Shown here: positions 24,565 to 32,133 of the stretch, one piece after another
Numbering within the stretch: position 1 is the stretch's first letter
Layout: every line of letters begins with the position of its first letter
Assembly: GCF_003857055.1 (NCBI RefSeq)
Contig: NZ_QGSZ01000233.1
Span: forward strand, 1 to 64,000
Reading direction: 5' to 3'
Length of the DNA stretch: 64,000 bases
From: Micromonospora inaquosa
Lineage (GTDB): Bacteria; Actinomycetota; Actinomycetes; Mycobacteriales; Micromonosporaceae
Position numbers and translations under genes: made by a program
Notes under the pieces: generated by a model
What the model was told of the DNA's origin: nothing
The model's input: only the letters and a program-made list of their open reading frames with translations
The model's database searches: none

Positions 24565-26250
24565 ATGACCACCGAGCAGACCACGTCTCCCCCGCGCGCC
24601 GGTGTCGGCATCGCCGCTCGGGGGCTGGGCCAGAGCGTCCGGAGCGGCCGCCAGATCCTGGCCGACATCTCCCTGAGCATCGCGCCGGGCGAGGTGGTCG
24701 CGATCGTCGGTGCCAGCGGCGCCGGTAAGACCACCCTGTTGGAGATCCTCGCCGGCGTACAGCAACCGACGGCGGGCACCGTGACGTACGACGGCACCGC
24801 CGCGGCCGGCACCATCGGGGTGGTTCCGCAGGACGACATCATCCACCGCGAGCTGCCCCTGGCCCGCACCCTGCGCTACGCCGCCCGACTGCGCCTCCCC
24901 AGCGCCACCGGGCCGGACGAGATCGGTGACCGGGTCGCGGAGGTGCTCGCCGAGCTGCGACTCACCGACCGGGCCGCCACGCCGGTCGGCCTGCTCAGCG
25001 GCGGTGAACGCAAGCGCGCCAGCATCGCCGTCGAGCTGCTCACCCGACCCGGCGTGTTCCTCCTGGACGAACCCACCTCCGGGTTGGACCCGGCGATCGC
25101 CGTGGAGTTGCTCCGGGTGCTCCGCGCGCTCGCCGACACGGGAGCCACCATCGTGCTGACCACCCACCAGGTCACCGATGTGGACCATTGCGACCGGGTC
25201 GTCGTGCTGACCCGTCAGGGCCGCCTGGCATTCACCGGCACCCCGGCCGCCGCCCGGGAGTTCTTCGGCCTGCGCTCCCTCGTCGAGGTGCACCTGCGAC
25301 TCGACGAGGCGACGCGACCCGCCGAGTGGCCCGATCGCTTCGCCGAGCAGCGCGACGCCGAACAGCCGCCCTTGAGCACCGACGATGCTGACGTCGCCGC
25401 GACGCCGCCCCGGCGCGTCGGCCGGCTGCGCCAGTGGGCGGTCCTCACCGCGCGCAACGCGGAGATCGTCGTCCGCAACCGGCTGACTCTGGCGATCCTG
25501 CTCGGCTCGCCGCTGATGGTGCTCGGCATGTTCGCGCTGCTGTTCCGTCCGGGGGCGTTCGAGCCGAGCAGACCCAGCCCGACGGTGACCGTGATGATCC
25601 TGTTCTGGATCGCGTTCGGCGGCTTCTTCTTCGGGCTGACCTACGGGCTCCTCCAGATCTGCACCGAGCTGCCGATCCTGCGCCGGGAGCGGCTGGCCGG
25701 GGTCCGGCTGGCCCCGTACCTGTTGGCGAAGGTCACGGTGCTGCTGCCGCTGCTGGCCCTGGTGGACCTCGCCCTGCTCGGGGTGCTGCGTGGCATGGAC
25801 CGGCTCCCGCCGGTCGGCGGCACCGACTTCGCCGCCCTGTACGCGACCCTGCTGCTCTCCTCGGCGGCGGCGCTCGCCCTCGGCCTGCTCTGCTCGGCGG
25901 CCGTGTCCGACGCGGCTCAGGCCACGCTCATGCTGCCGATGCTGTGCTTCCCACAGGTGCTGTTCGTCGGCGCGATCCTGCCGGTGCCGGCCATGGCGGT
26001 CGGCGGTCAGTGGCTCAGCTACGCGATGTCGAACCGGTGGGCGTTCGAGGGCTTGGGGCACACCGCCGGGGTGGAGCGACTCTGGCGCGACGGTGGCTCC
26101 CCGCTCGGCCCGCCGCTGCTGGCCACGTACGGCGACAGCTTCTCCCGACCGGTGTGGGTCGACTGGCTGGTGCTCGGCGGTTTCGTGCTGCTCTTCCTGG
26201 GCGCGGCCTGGGCGGTCCTGGTCCGACGGGATCTTCGTCGTGCGTCCTGA
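24565..26250 (+). CDS. ABCG-type half transporter (ATPase fused to permease)
   Basis: The 561-aa protein has ATPase followed by membrane domain, as in White/ABCG half transporters. Walker A GASGAGKTT is at 49-57, signature LSGGERKRASIAVELL near 150, and Walker B VFLLDEPTSGLDP near 170, with the H-loop in TTHQ. After a linker (about 260-300), the permease has about six helices with ARNAEIVVRNRLTLAILLGSP as coupling helix. It may dimerise to form an exporter. It overlaps the aminotransferase gene by 11 bp. GGATCGAG precedes ATG 24565. Substrate unknown. Confidence 0.85.
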   Translation: MTTEQTTSPPRAGVGIAARGLGQSVRSGRQILADISLSIAPGEVVAIVGASGAGKTTLLEILAGVQQPTAGTVTYDGTAAAGTIGVVPQDDIIHRELPLARTLRYAARLRLPSATGPDEIGDRVAEVLAELRLTDRAATPVGLLSGGERKRASIAVELLTRPGVFLLDEPTSGLDPAIAVELLRVLRALADTGATIVLTTHQVTDVDHCDRVVVLTRQGRLAFTGTPAAAREFFGLRSLVEVHLRLDEATRPAEWPDRFAEQRDAEQPPLSTDDADVAATPPRRVGRLRQWAVLTARNAEIVVRNRLTLAILLGSPLMVLGMFALLFRPGAFEPSRPSPTVTVMILFWIAFGGFFFGLTYGLLQICTELPILRRERLAGVRLAPYLLAKVTVLLPLLALVDLALLGVLRGMDRLPPVGGTDFAALYATLLLSSAAALALGLLCSAAVSDAAQATLMLPMLCFPQVLFVGAILPVPAMAVGGQWLSYAMSNRWAFEGLGHTAGVERLWRDGGSPLGPPLLATYGDSFSRPVWVDWLVLGGFVLLFLGAAWAVLVRRDLRRAS

Positions 26251-27706
26251 GCCGATCCCGCACACCTCCCCCACGGCGCTGCCGGGTTACGCCGCCACCG
26301 GGCGGATCGACGAGCTGCGCGCCGCCGAGTACCGACACCTGGACGCCGACGGGCAGGTGTACCTCGACTACGCCGGGGCCGGGGTGGCGGCCCAGGCCCA
26401 GGTCCGCGCCCATCACGATCGGCTGCTCGCCGGCCTGTACAGCAACCCGCACTCGGAGAACCCCACGAGTGTGGCGGCGGGCTCGCTGGTGGAGTCGGCA
26501 CGCCGCACGGTGCTCGACTTCTTCCGCGCGGACCCGGCCGAGTACGCGGTCGTCTTCACCCCGAACGCCAGCGGCGCCTGCCGGCTGGTCGGCGAGGCGT
26601 ACGACTTCGGCCGGGCCGCGCCGCTGGTGCTGACCTGGGACAACCACAACTCGGTAAACGGCATCCGCGAGTACGCCCGGTCGGCACGCGGGTCGGTCCG
26701 CTACGTGCCGCTGAACGGGCCGGAGCTGCGGGTCGCCGAGTCGGACGTGGTCGCGGCGCTCGACGCCGGCCGGGGTGGCCTGGCCGGTCGGTGGGGTCGG
26801 CCCGGTCGTCGTGGGCTGTTCGCCTATCCGGCGCAGAGCAACTTCTCCGGCGTACAGCACCCGCTGAGCTGGGTGGAGCTGGCCCACCAGCGGGGCTACG
26901 ACGTGCTGCTCGACGCTGCCGCCTTCGCGCCGACGAACCGGCTGGACCTCAGCGTCGTGCGGCCGGACTTCGTGTGCCTGAGCTGGTACAAGCTCTTCGG
27001 TTACCCCACCGGGATCGGTGCGCTGCTGGCCCGCCGTTCGGCGCTGGCCCGGTTACGCCGGCCGTGGTTCGCCGGCGGCACGATCCGGGCGGTGAGCGTG
27101 CAGGGCGACTGGCACCGGCCGATGGACGACGAGTCTGCGTTCGAGGACGGCACCCTCAACTTCCTGAGCATCCCGGACGTGGAGTTCGGGTTGCGCTGGC
27201 TCGACTCGATCGGTGTGGACCTCGTCCACTCCCGGGTCGGCCTGCTCACCGAATGGCTGCTGGGCCGGCTGGCCACCCTGCGCCACGACACCGGCGGGTC
27301 GCTGGTCCAGGTGTACGGGCCGACGACGGGGGTGGGGCGCGGTGGCACTGTGACGTTCAACTTCCGGCACCCGGACGGCACGCTGGTCGACGAACGGCTC
27401 GTGGCGCGGGAGGCGGCAGCTGCCGGTTTCTCCCTGCGTACCGGCTGTTTCTGCAACCCGGGCGCGGGCGAGGGCGCGTTCGGGGTCAGCCGGGCCTCGA
27501 CGCGGCAGCGGTCGGTGTCGAGGGTCGACTCGATCGACCAGTACCTCACGGCGCTACGGCTGCCGACGGGCGGCGCGGTCCGTGTCTCGTTCGGACTGGC
27601 CTCCACGGCGACGGACGCGGAACGCTTCCTGGCCTTCGCCCAGTCGACCTACCTCAACCGTGAGGTGGGTGCCGAGTCACCGCTGCCACCTCGGCTGCGC
27701 TGTTGA
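26240..27706 (+). CDS. Class V aminotransferase, MOCOS-like (molybdenum cofactor sulfurase N-terminal fold)
   Basis: The 488-aa PLP enzyme begins with GTG 26240 (reads MRPEPIPHTSPTALPGYAAT), inside the ABC gene end. TPNASGACRLVGEAYDF, TWDNHNSVNGIREYAR and SWYKLFGYPTGIGALL (PLP Lys) match the class V fold, and RTGCFCNPGAGEGAFG carries the active-site Cys that would hold a persulfide. The MOSC domain of full molybdenum cofactor sulfurases is absent. It may take sulfur from cysteine for an unknown acceptor. The upstream in-frame stretch to 25790 is the ABC gene in another frame. No molybdenum enzyme gene is nearby. Confidence 0.78.
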   Translation: MRPEPIPHTSPTALPGYAATGRIDELRAAEYRHLDADGQVYLDYAGAGVAAQAQVRAHHDRLLAGLYSNPHSENPTSVAAGSLVESARRTVLDFFRADPAEYAVVFTPNASGACRLVGEAYDFGRAAPLVLTWDNHNSVNGIREYARSARGSVRYVPLNGPELRVAESDVVAALDAGRGGLAGRWGRPGRRGLFAYPAQSNFSGVQHPLSWVELAHQRGYDVLLDAAAFAPTNRLDLSVVRPDFVCLSWYKLFGYPTGIGALLARRSALARLRRPWFAGGTIRAVSVQGDWHRPMDDESAFEDGTLNFLSIPDVEFGLRWLDSIGVDLVHSRVGLLTEWLLGRLATLRHDTGGSLVQVYGPTTGVGRGGTVTFNFRHPDGTLVDERLVAREAAAAGFSLRTGCFCNPGAGEGAFGVSRASTRQRSVSRVDSIDQYLTALRLPTGGAVRVSFGLASTATDAERFLAFAQSTYLNREVGAESPLPPRLRC

Positions 27707-27749
27707 CCTGCCGGCCGGGCCAGCTGGCTGACCCGCCCGAGCGCGCCGG

Positions 27750-28148
27750 CTAGCTGACCTGGGCCACCGGCGCCGGGCGGTGCTTGATCTCCTCCATGAA
27801 CGGGAACCGGGCGGTCAGCTCGGCGGTCGTCAGGCCGGCCCGCCAGGCCGCGGCTACCTGGGCGACCTGCACCAGGTCCATGACGTCACCGCAGGCGAGG
27901 ACCTCTCCCGCGACCCGAAGGTCAATCATGAAGTATCGGGCCTGTGATCCCAGCCCCACGCAGACCACACCCTCGTCGGAGTGCAGCTCGGCGCAGGTGA
28001 ACCGGGCCCGCCCCTGCTCCGGCGCGGTCACCCGACCGACATCGAGCCCGTGACGGGCAGCGGTTTCGATGAGCGCGGGGGCCAGGCCACCCCGCTCGAC
28101 CAGATCCGGGTAGAGGCGCACACCCAGCGCCGTCGACGCCTCGCTCAT
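27750..28148 (-). CDS. Hypothetical protein (132 aa)
   Basis: The protein starts MSEASTALGVRLYPDLVERG at ATG 28148, after GGGAG. It is soluble, with a predicted helix-strand pattern (RARFTCAELHSDEGVVCVGLG, ARYFMIDLRVAGEVLACGDV, DLVQVAQVAAAWRAGLTTAEL). The last part resembles an antiparallel helical bundle. I recognise no family. It is convergent with the aminotransferase gene with a 43-bp gap, and its upstream region is separate from the GH16 promoter. Length and codon use support a real gene. Confidence 0.65.
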   Translation of the reverse strand: MSEASTALGVRLYPDLVERGGLAPALIETAARHGLDVGRVTAPEQGRARFTCAELHSDEGVVCVGLGSQARYFMIDLRVAGEVLACGDVMDLVQVAQVAAAWRAGLTTAELTARFPFMEEIKHRPAPVAQVS

Positions 28149-28431
28149 GACTGACTCCCACTTCCTTGTGACAGAGACCAGCAGCGCGCAGGTAACGGGA
28201 AAGTTTCCGGCACGCCTCGTCATCCTGTCCCGGTTGGACGCCTCACGGCAATAGGAAGGGTCGATTCGACCGCTATCGAGTAACCCTGGACCGCGCGGAG
28301 TCCCTTCGATGGGTCAGCGCCGTCCATCTCGGAGGCACCTACCCGTCTCGCTGTGGTGACCCCGCCCGACGCCCTGCCGCTCACTGGTCAGCATCGGGTG
28401 GTAACGGACGGTCGTGATATTGGAAACACTC

Positions 28432-28460
28432 TTGACAGAAAGCCATGATATCGACATGCT
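28432..28460 (+). promoter_or_regulatory. Candidate promoter of the GH16 gene
   Basis: TTGACA at 28432-28437 is a consensus -35 box; a weak -10 CATGCT follows 17 bp later at 28455-28460. The LacI-type operator at 28467-28482 would overlap the start of transcription. Confidence 0.55.
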
Positions 28461-28466
28461 TCGCTC

Positions 28467-28482
28467 TAGAGAGCGCTCTCTA
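28467..28482. promoter_or_regulatory. LacI-type operator, perfect 16-bp palindrome, for the GH16 gene
   Basis: TAGAGAGCGCTCTCTA is perfectly symmetric, 45 bp before the GTG at 28527. The AGCGCT core is that of actinobacterial LacI operators such as CebR sites. It differs from the arabinose operators at 43-58 kb, so a different, unlinked LacI repressor probably controls this gene. Confidence 0.8.
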
Positions 28483-28526
28483 TCCTGGTAGACCGCTTCC
28501 ACCACCCCCACGCTGAGGAGCCTCCC

Positions 28527-29783
28527 GTGTTCACAGCCCGGCCCAGCCTCCGCTTCCGCCCTCTCGTACTCCTGGCTGTCGCCCTCGTCGCGACCGCGAC
28601 CGCGCTCGTCCTGCCGGCTTACCCCGACCGGGCCGAGGCCGCCATCGGCGGCATCAGCTGGCAGGACGAGTTCAACTCGCCCGCCGGCACCCCCGTCGAC
28701 CAGAACAAGTGGCGGTTCGACATCGGCGGCGGCGGCTGGGGCAACAACGAGCGGCAGTACTACACGAACAGCACCAGCAACGCCGTCCACGACGGCCAGG
28801 GCAACCTGGTCATCACCGCCCGCCGGGACAACCCCGCCAACTACCAGTGCCACTACGGGCGCTGCGAGTACACCTCGGCGCGACTGCTGACGGCAGCCAC
28901 CTTCACTCAGACGTACGGGCGATTCGAGGCCCGGATCAAGATCCCGCGCGGTCAGGGCATCTGGCCGGCCTTCTGGATGCTCGGCACCGGCGGCGGGTGG
29001 CCCGACGCCGGCGAGATCGACGTCATGGAGAACATCGGCCGGGAGCCGAACACCGTCTACGGCACGGTGCACGGTCCCGGCTACTCCGGCGGCGGCGGCA
29101 TCACCGGCAGCCGCACCCTCGGCGCGCCGCTCGCCGACACCTTCCACACCTACCGGGTGGACTGGGAGCCGAATGTGATCACGTGGTACGTCGACGGCGT
29201 GCAGTACCACCGGGTCGATCCCGCCCGACTCGGCGGCAATCGCTGGGTGTTCGACCACCCCTTCTTCATGATCCTCAACGTGGCGGTCGGTGGTAACTGG
29301 CCCGGCTACCCGGACGGCTCGACCCAGTTCCCGCAGCAGATGCTCGTCGACTACGTCCGGGTGTCCAGCTACACCTCGGGCGGGGGCGACCCGGCTCCCG
29401 GCACCAGCCGGATCAGGGGCGCGCAGAGCGGTCGTTGCATCGACATCCCCGGCGCCAACCCGGTGGAGGGCGCCAAGCTCCAGATCTGGGACTGCAACAC
29501 CACTGCGGCCCAGAGCTGGACCTTCGCCTCCGACGGGACCATCCGCGCGATGGGCAAGTGCATGGACCCGGCCTGGGCCGGCACCGCCAACGGCACCGAG
29601 GTCAACCTGGTCAGTTGCAACGGCAACACCGCCCAACGCTTCACCCTCAACGCCGCCGGCGACCTGGTCAACCTCAACGCCAACAAGTGCGTGGACGTGC
29701 GGGAGGCCAACCCCAACAACGGCGGCAAGCTGCACCTGTGGGACTGCCTCGGCGCCGCCAACCAGAAGTGGTCTCGCATCTGA
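28527..29783 (+). CDS. Secreted GH16 beta-glucanase (laminarinase-like) with C-terminal ricin/CBM13 module
   Basis: The 418-aa protein starts at GTG 28527 after TGAGGAG. Residues 1-38 are a signal peptide. The GH16 domain (about 40-280) has WQDEFNSPAGTPVDQNKW and the catalytic motif GEIDVMENIG (E163 nucleophile, D165, E168 acid/base), typical of laminarinase-type endo-1,3(4)-beta-glucanases. A Gly-rich linker leads to a beta-trefoil (about 295-418) with three repeats ending in QSWTF, QRFTL and QKWSR. It would cut beta-1,3-glucan in fungal or plant material outside the cell. Control is by a LacI-type operator just upstream. Confidence 0.92.
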   Translation: MFTARPSLRFRPLVLLAVALVATATALVLPAYPDRAEAAIGGISWQDEFNSPAGTPVDQNKWRFDIGGGGWGNNERQYYTNSTSNAVHDGQGNLVITARRDNPANYQCHYGRCEYTSARLLTAATFTQTYGRFEARIKIPRGQGIWPAFWMLGTGGGWPDAGEIDVMENIGREPNTVYGTVHGPGYSGGGGITGSRTLGAPLADTFHTYRVDWEPNVITWYVDGVQYHRVDPARLGGNRWVFDHPFFMILNVAVGGNWPGYPDGSTQFPQQMLVDYVRVSSYTSGGGDPAPGTSRIRGAQSGRCIDIPGANPVEGAKLQIWDCNTTAAQSWTFASDGTIRAMGKCMDPAWAGTANGTEVNLVSCNGNTAQRFTLNAAGDLVNLNANKCVDVREANPNNGGKLHLWDCLGAANQKWSRI

Positions 29784-29798
29784 CGACCGGTCACCAGT

Positions 29799-29837
29799 GC
29801 GGTGGGCCGTCCGGGCACGACTCGGCCGGCCCACCGC
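29799..29837 (+). terminator. Terminator of the GH16 gene
   Basis: An 11-bp perfect stem, GCGGTGGGCCG at 29799-29809 with 29827-29837, and a 17-nt loop lie 15 bp after the GH16 stop. Confidence 0.75.
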
Positions 29838-29910
29838 GGTGCGCTCCGCTCACCTCATCAGAGCGATTGGCTCGATGAGCGGGGGAAGCCCCGCTTGCGC
29901 CCTATATGTT

Positions 29911-29929
29911 CAGATTAGTCCATAATCTG
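29911..29929. promoter_or_regulatory. Inverted repeat upstream of the DUF4331 gene, possible operator
   Basis: CAGATTA (29911-29917) and TAATCTG (29923-29929) are perfect inverted arms with a 5-bp spacer, in an AT-rich patch 20 bp before the start codon. A regulator protein could bind here; a leader hairpin is the alternative. Confidence 0.5.
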
Positions 29930-29949
29930 GCAGTTCCGGGAGTGAGCCC

Positions 29950-30972
29950 ATGTCGCACCACCTCGATACGCCCCTCGCGGCCCAGGGCGGTCAGCTGTTT
30001 CTCAACGACCTCTTCGTCTTCAACGGTGACCGCGCCACGGTCTTCGTCATGGACGTCAACAGTTCGGTGACCAAGGCCGACATCAAGCGCGGCTTCCACG
30101 CCGAGGCGCGCTACGAGATCAAGATTCACATCAACGGCGCCAAGGCGGAGGACCTGACCTACCGGTTCGCCTTCGGCGAGCCGGACGGCGACGCCCGGCA
30201 GACCTTCCAGTTGTACGAGCTCACCGGCGCGGACGCCCGCGACGACGCCGCGATGGGCACCCCCGTCGCCCAGGGGCGAACCGGCGAGGTGACGGCCGGC
30301 GGCAACGTGCGGATCTGGGCCGGCCGGATCACCGACCCCTTCTTCATCGATCTCGACGAGCTCGCCATCATCAACGGCGCGGTCAAGAACGGTTCGCGGG
30401 TGGACCGCTCAGCGTGGCGAGCCGACCAGGCCAAGAACACCTTCGCCGGCACCACCGTCGAGTCGATCGTCCTTGAGGTCTCCCATGACGAGCCACTGCT
30501 GCGCGAGGGCACCGAGATCGGCGTGTGGTGCCGCACCATGCTGGCCACCGACGCGGGCGGGTGGCGCCAGATCAACCGCGCCGGCCACCCCATGATGTGG
30601 CCGATCTTCTGGCCCCACGACACCGACTTCTCCGACCCGGCCAACTTCCGGCACCCCGGCAGCGACCTCGCCGAAGGCGGCGAGGAGATCGCGAACGCGG
30701 TCGCCGGAGTCGTCAAGGCGAACGGCACCGCGTCGGACCCCCAGGCATACGGCTGGAGCGTCGCCCGGCAGCTCTACCCCGACCTGCTGTCGTACAAGGT
30801 CGGCACGGCCGCGAACTTCGGCTTCGCGGTCCGCAACGGACGCGGCCTGGCCGACAACGTTCCCGAGGTGATGTTCTCCCTGGTGCTCAACACCGGCACC
30901 ACGTCCGGTCTCACCTCGGAGGTCACGAAGGCCGCGCGTGCCGCCACGTTCCCGTACGTGGTCCCGGCCTGA
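29950..30972 (+). CDS. DUF4331-family protein
   Basis: The 340-aa protein starts MSHHLDTPLAAQGGQLFLND, whose SHHLDTP opening is the hallmark of DUF4331. It continues LFVFNGDRATVFVMDVNSSVT, IKIHINGAKAEDLTYRFAFG and DPFFIDLDELAIINGAV. Family members look like beta-rich domains; their function is unknown. Unlike some relatives it has no signal peptide, so it should stay in the cytoplasm. ATG 29950 is preceded by GGGAGTGAG. It is a single-gene unit with a palindrome before it and a terminator after it. Confidence 0.85.
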   Translation: MSHHLDTPLAAQGGQLFLNDLFVFNGDRATVFVMDVNSSVTKADIKRGFHAEARYEIKIHINGAKAEDLTYRFAFGEPDGDARQTFQLYELTGADARDDAAMGTPVAQGRTGEVTAGGNVRIWAGRITDPFFIDLDELAIINGAVKNGSRVDRSAWRADQAKNTFAGTTVESIVLEVSHDEPLLREGTEIGVWCRTMLATDAGGWRQINRAGHPMMWPIFWPHDTDFSDPANFRHPGSDLAEGGEEIANAVAGVVKANGTASDPQAYGWSVARQLYPDLLSYKVGTAANFGFAVRNGRGLADNVPEVMFSLVLNTGTTSGLTSEVTKAARAATFPYVVPA

Positions 30973-31008
30973 AGGTGGCCGCGAGGGCTCGCGGCGGAGC
31001 GGGTGAAA

Positions 31009-31050
31009 GCGGACCGGCCCCTTCGGTCACACCGAGGAGGTCGGTCCGCT
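31009..31050 (+). terminator. Terminator after the DUF4331 gene
   Basis: A stem of about 20 bp with a few mismatches joins AGCGGACCG-containing 31009-31028 with 31031-31050 around a short CA loop. It is in the 92-bp convergent gap, so it may also serve the gene at 31065. Confidence 0.7.
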
Positions 31051-31064
31051 GAGGCTGGAAGACG

Positions 31065-31295
31065 TCAGCCCTCGATATCCCTGGGGTCACGGCCGCGGGG
31101 GTAGGTGTTCTTCTCCCCGATCGTGCCGTCCTGCTTCTTGACCACGTGTTCGACGCCGCGGTCGGCCGCCATCTCGCGGCCCTGGGCCTGCGCGTCGGCC
31201 TTCACGTCATGCGTGCTGCTGGCCCGCTCGTTGCCCTCCGGCTTGTTCTTCCACTGCCCGTCCTCGTGGTACGTGTCGACGTCACCCTTGACCAT
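31065..31295 (-). CDS. DUF2188-family small protein (76 aa)
   Basis: The protein reads MVKGDVDTYHEDGQWKNKPE and ends with HVVKKQDGTIGEKNTYPRG, matching DUF2188: paired strands, a central helix with many Lys/Asp/Gln residues and the terminal xKDGxIxxxxTYG-like motif. Such proteins are often linked to stress or DNA contexts, but the function is unknown. It is soluble and hydrophilic. GGAGG precedes ATG 31295 by 7 bp. It stands alone between convergent DUF4331 and the M23 peptidase gene. Confidence 0.8.
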   Translation of the reverse strand: MVKGDVDTYHEDGQWKNKPEGNERASSTHDVKADAQAQGREMAADRGVEHVVKKQDGTIGEKNTYPRGRDPRDIEG

Positions 31296-31366
31296 GGCCG
31301 GCTCCTCCCTGCGTCTGCGCTGTCCCCGAATCAGTGCCCCCAGCCGCGCCGGGCAAACCGGGGTCC

Positions 31367-32026
31367 TCAGGAGACGGCCGGGCAGTTGTTGCTCACCCGC
31401 CGGAGGATCTGTTCGCGTTCGTCGGTGGTGATGCCTGACGGCTCGCCGTCGAAGTGCGTCTCGACCTTGTCCCAGCCTCGGCGCTGCTCGTAGTGCAGGT
31501 GCGGCGCGCCGGAGTTGCCGGTGCTGCCCAGCCGCCCGATCTGGTCACCCTGGGCGACCTCCTGACCGACAGTGACCAGTGGCGGTTCGAGCATGTGCAG
31601 GTACTGCGTCTCCCACTTGCCGCCGTGGTCGATCTTCACCCAGTAGCCGCCGCCGCGCCCCCGTGGGCCGTCCGGGTTCTCCGGTGTGCGGCCGCCCAGC
31701 GATCCGTTGATGCCCGCCACCGTGACCGTGCCGGCGTACGAGGCGAGCACCGGTCGCCCCCACGCCTCGCCCTCGATCGGGAAGAAGTCGACGTCGTAGT
31801 CGTCGTGGCCGGGATAGGTGCTGAGCTGCCACGTCTCCCCACAGGCCACCGGCATCTGGAAGAGCGGACGCGGCCCGGCCGGTCGCAGCATCGGCACCGC
31901 GACAACTGCGATGCCCAGCACGGCTGCCACCGCGACGAGTGCGAGGAGGACACGGATGGCACGGCGTCGCGGGCGGCGGTGGGTGCGGGCTCTGGCGGGG
32001 CGGCCGGTCGTCACCGGCCCGAGCAT
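31367..32026 (-). CDS. M23-family metallopeptidase, membrane-anchored
   Basis: The 219-aa protein has an Arg-rich N terminus, then a hydrophobic helix (about 22-48) that serves as anchor or signal. The peptidase domain has GHDDYDVDFFPIEG, in which His and Asp four residues apart fit the first LytM zinc motif, and APHLHYEQ, the HxH second motif, with YWVKIDHGGKWETQYLHM between. It should cut peptidoglycan cross-links outside the membrane. The ATG at 32026 is preferred; an in-frame ATG at 32077 overlaps the regulatory repeats of the divergent gene. A ribosome site is weak for both. Confidence 0.82.
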   Translation of the reverse strand: MLGPVTTGRPARARTHRRPRRRAIRVLLALVAVAAVLGIAVVAVPMLRPAGPRPLFQMPVACGETWQLSTYPGHDDYDVDFFPIEGEAWGRPVLASYAGTVTVAGINGSLGGRTPENPDGPRGRGGGYWVKIDHGGKWETQYLHMLEPPLVTVGQEVAQGDQIGRLGSTGNSGAPHLHYEQRRGWDKVETHFDGEPSGITTDEREQILRRVSNNCPAVS

Positions 32027-32066
32027 GGCAGACGCCGGCAACGCCTCGACGCCGGGTCGGTGACAT

Positions 32067-32111
32067 TGCAGTCGCATCGTGAACGAGGTACGGTCGGTTC
32101 CAATGCAGTCG
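32067..32111. promoter_or_regulatory. Direct repeats upstream of the phosphotransferase-like gene
   Basis: TGCAGTCG occurs at 32067-32074 and 32104-32111, 37 bp apart, followed by CATCGTG and TATTGCG. The second site also forms CAAT-N8-ATTG symmetry. A regulator, perhaps the TetR protein at 35285, may bind here. Confidence 0.4.
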
Positions 32112-32133
32112 TATTGCGATGAGAGTGGGACCC

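Noticed and set aside
25790..26239. N-terminal extension of the aminotransferase frame
   Set aside because: This part is another frame of the ABC permease gene; the PLP enzyme fold begins after GTG 26240.
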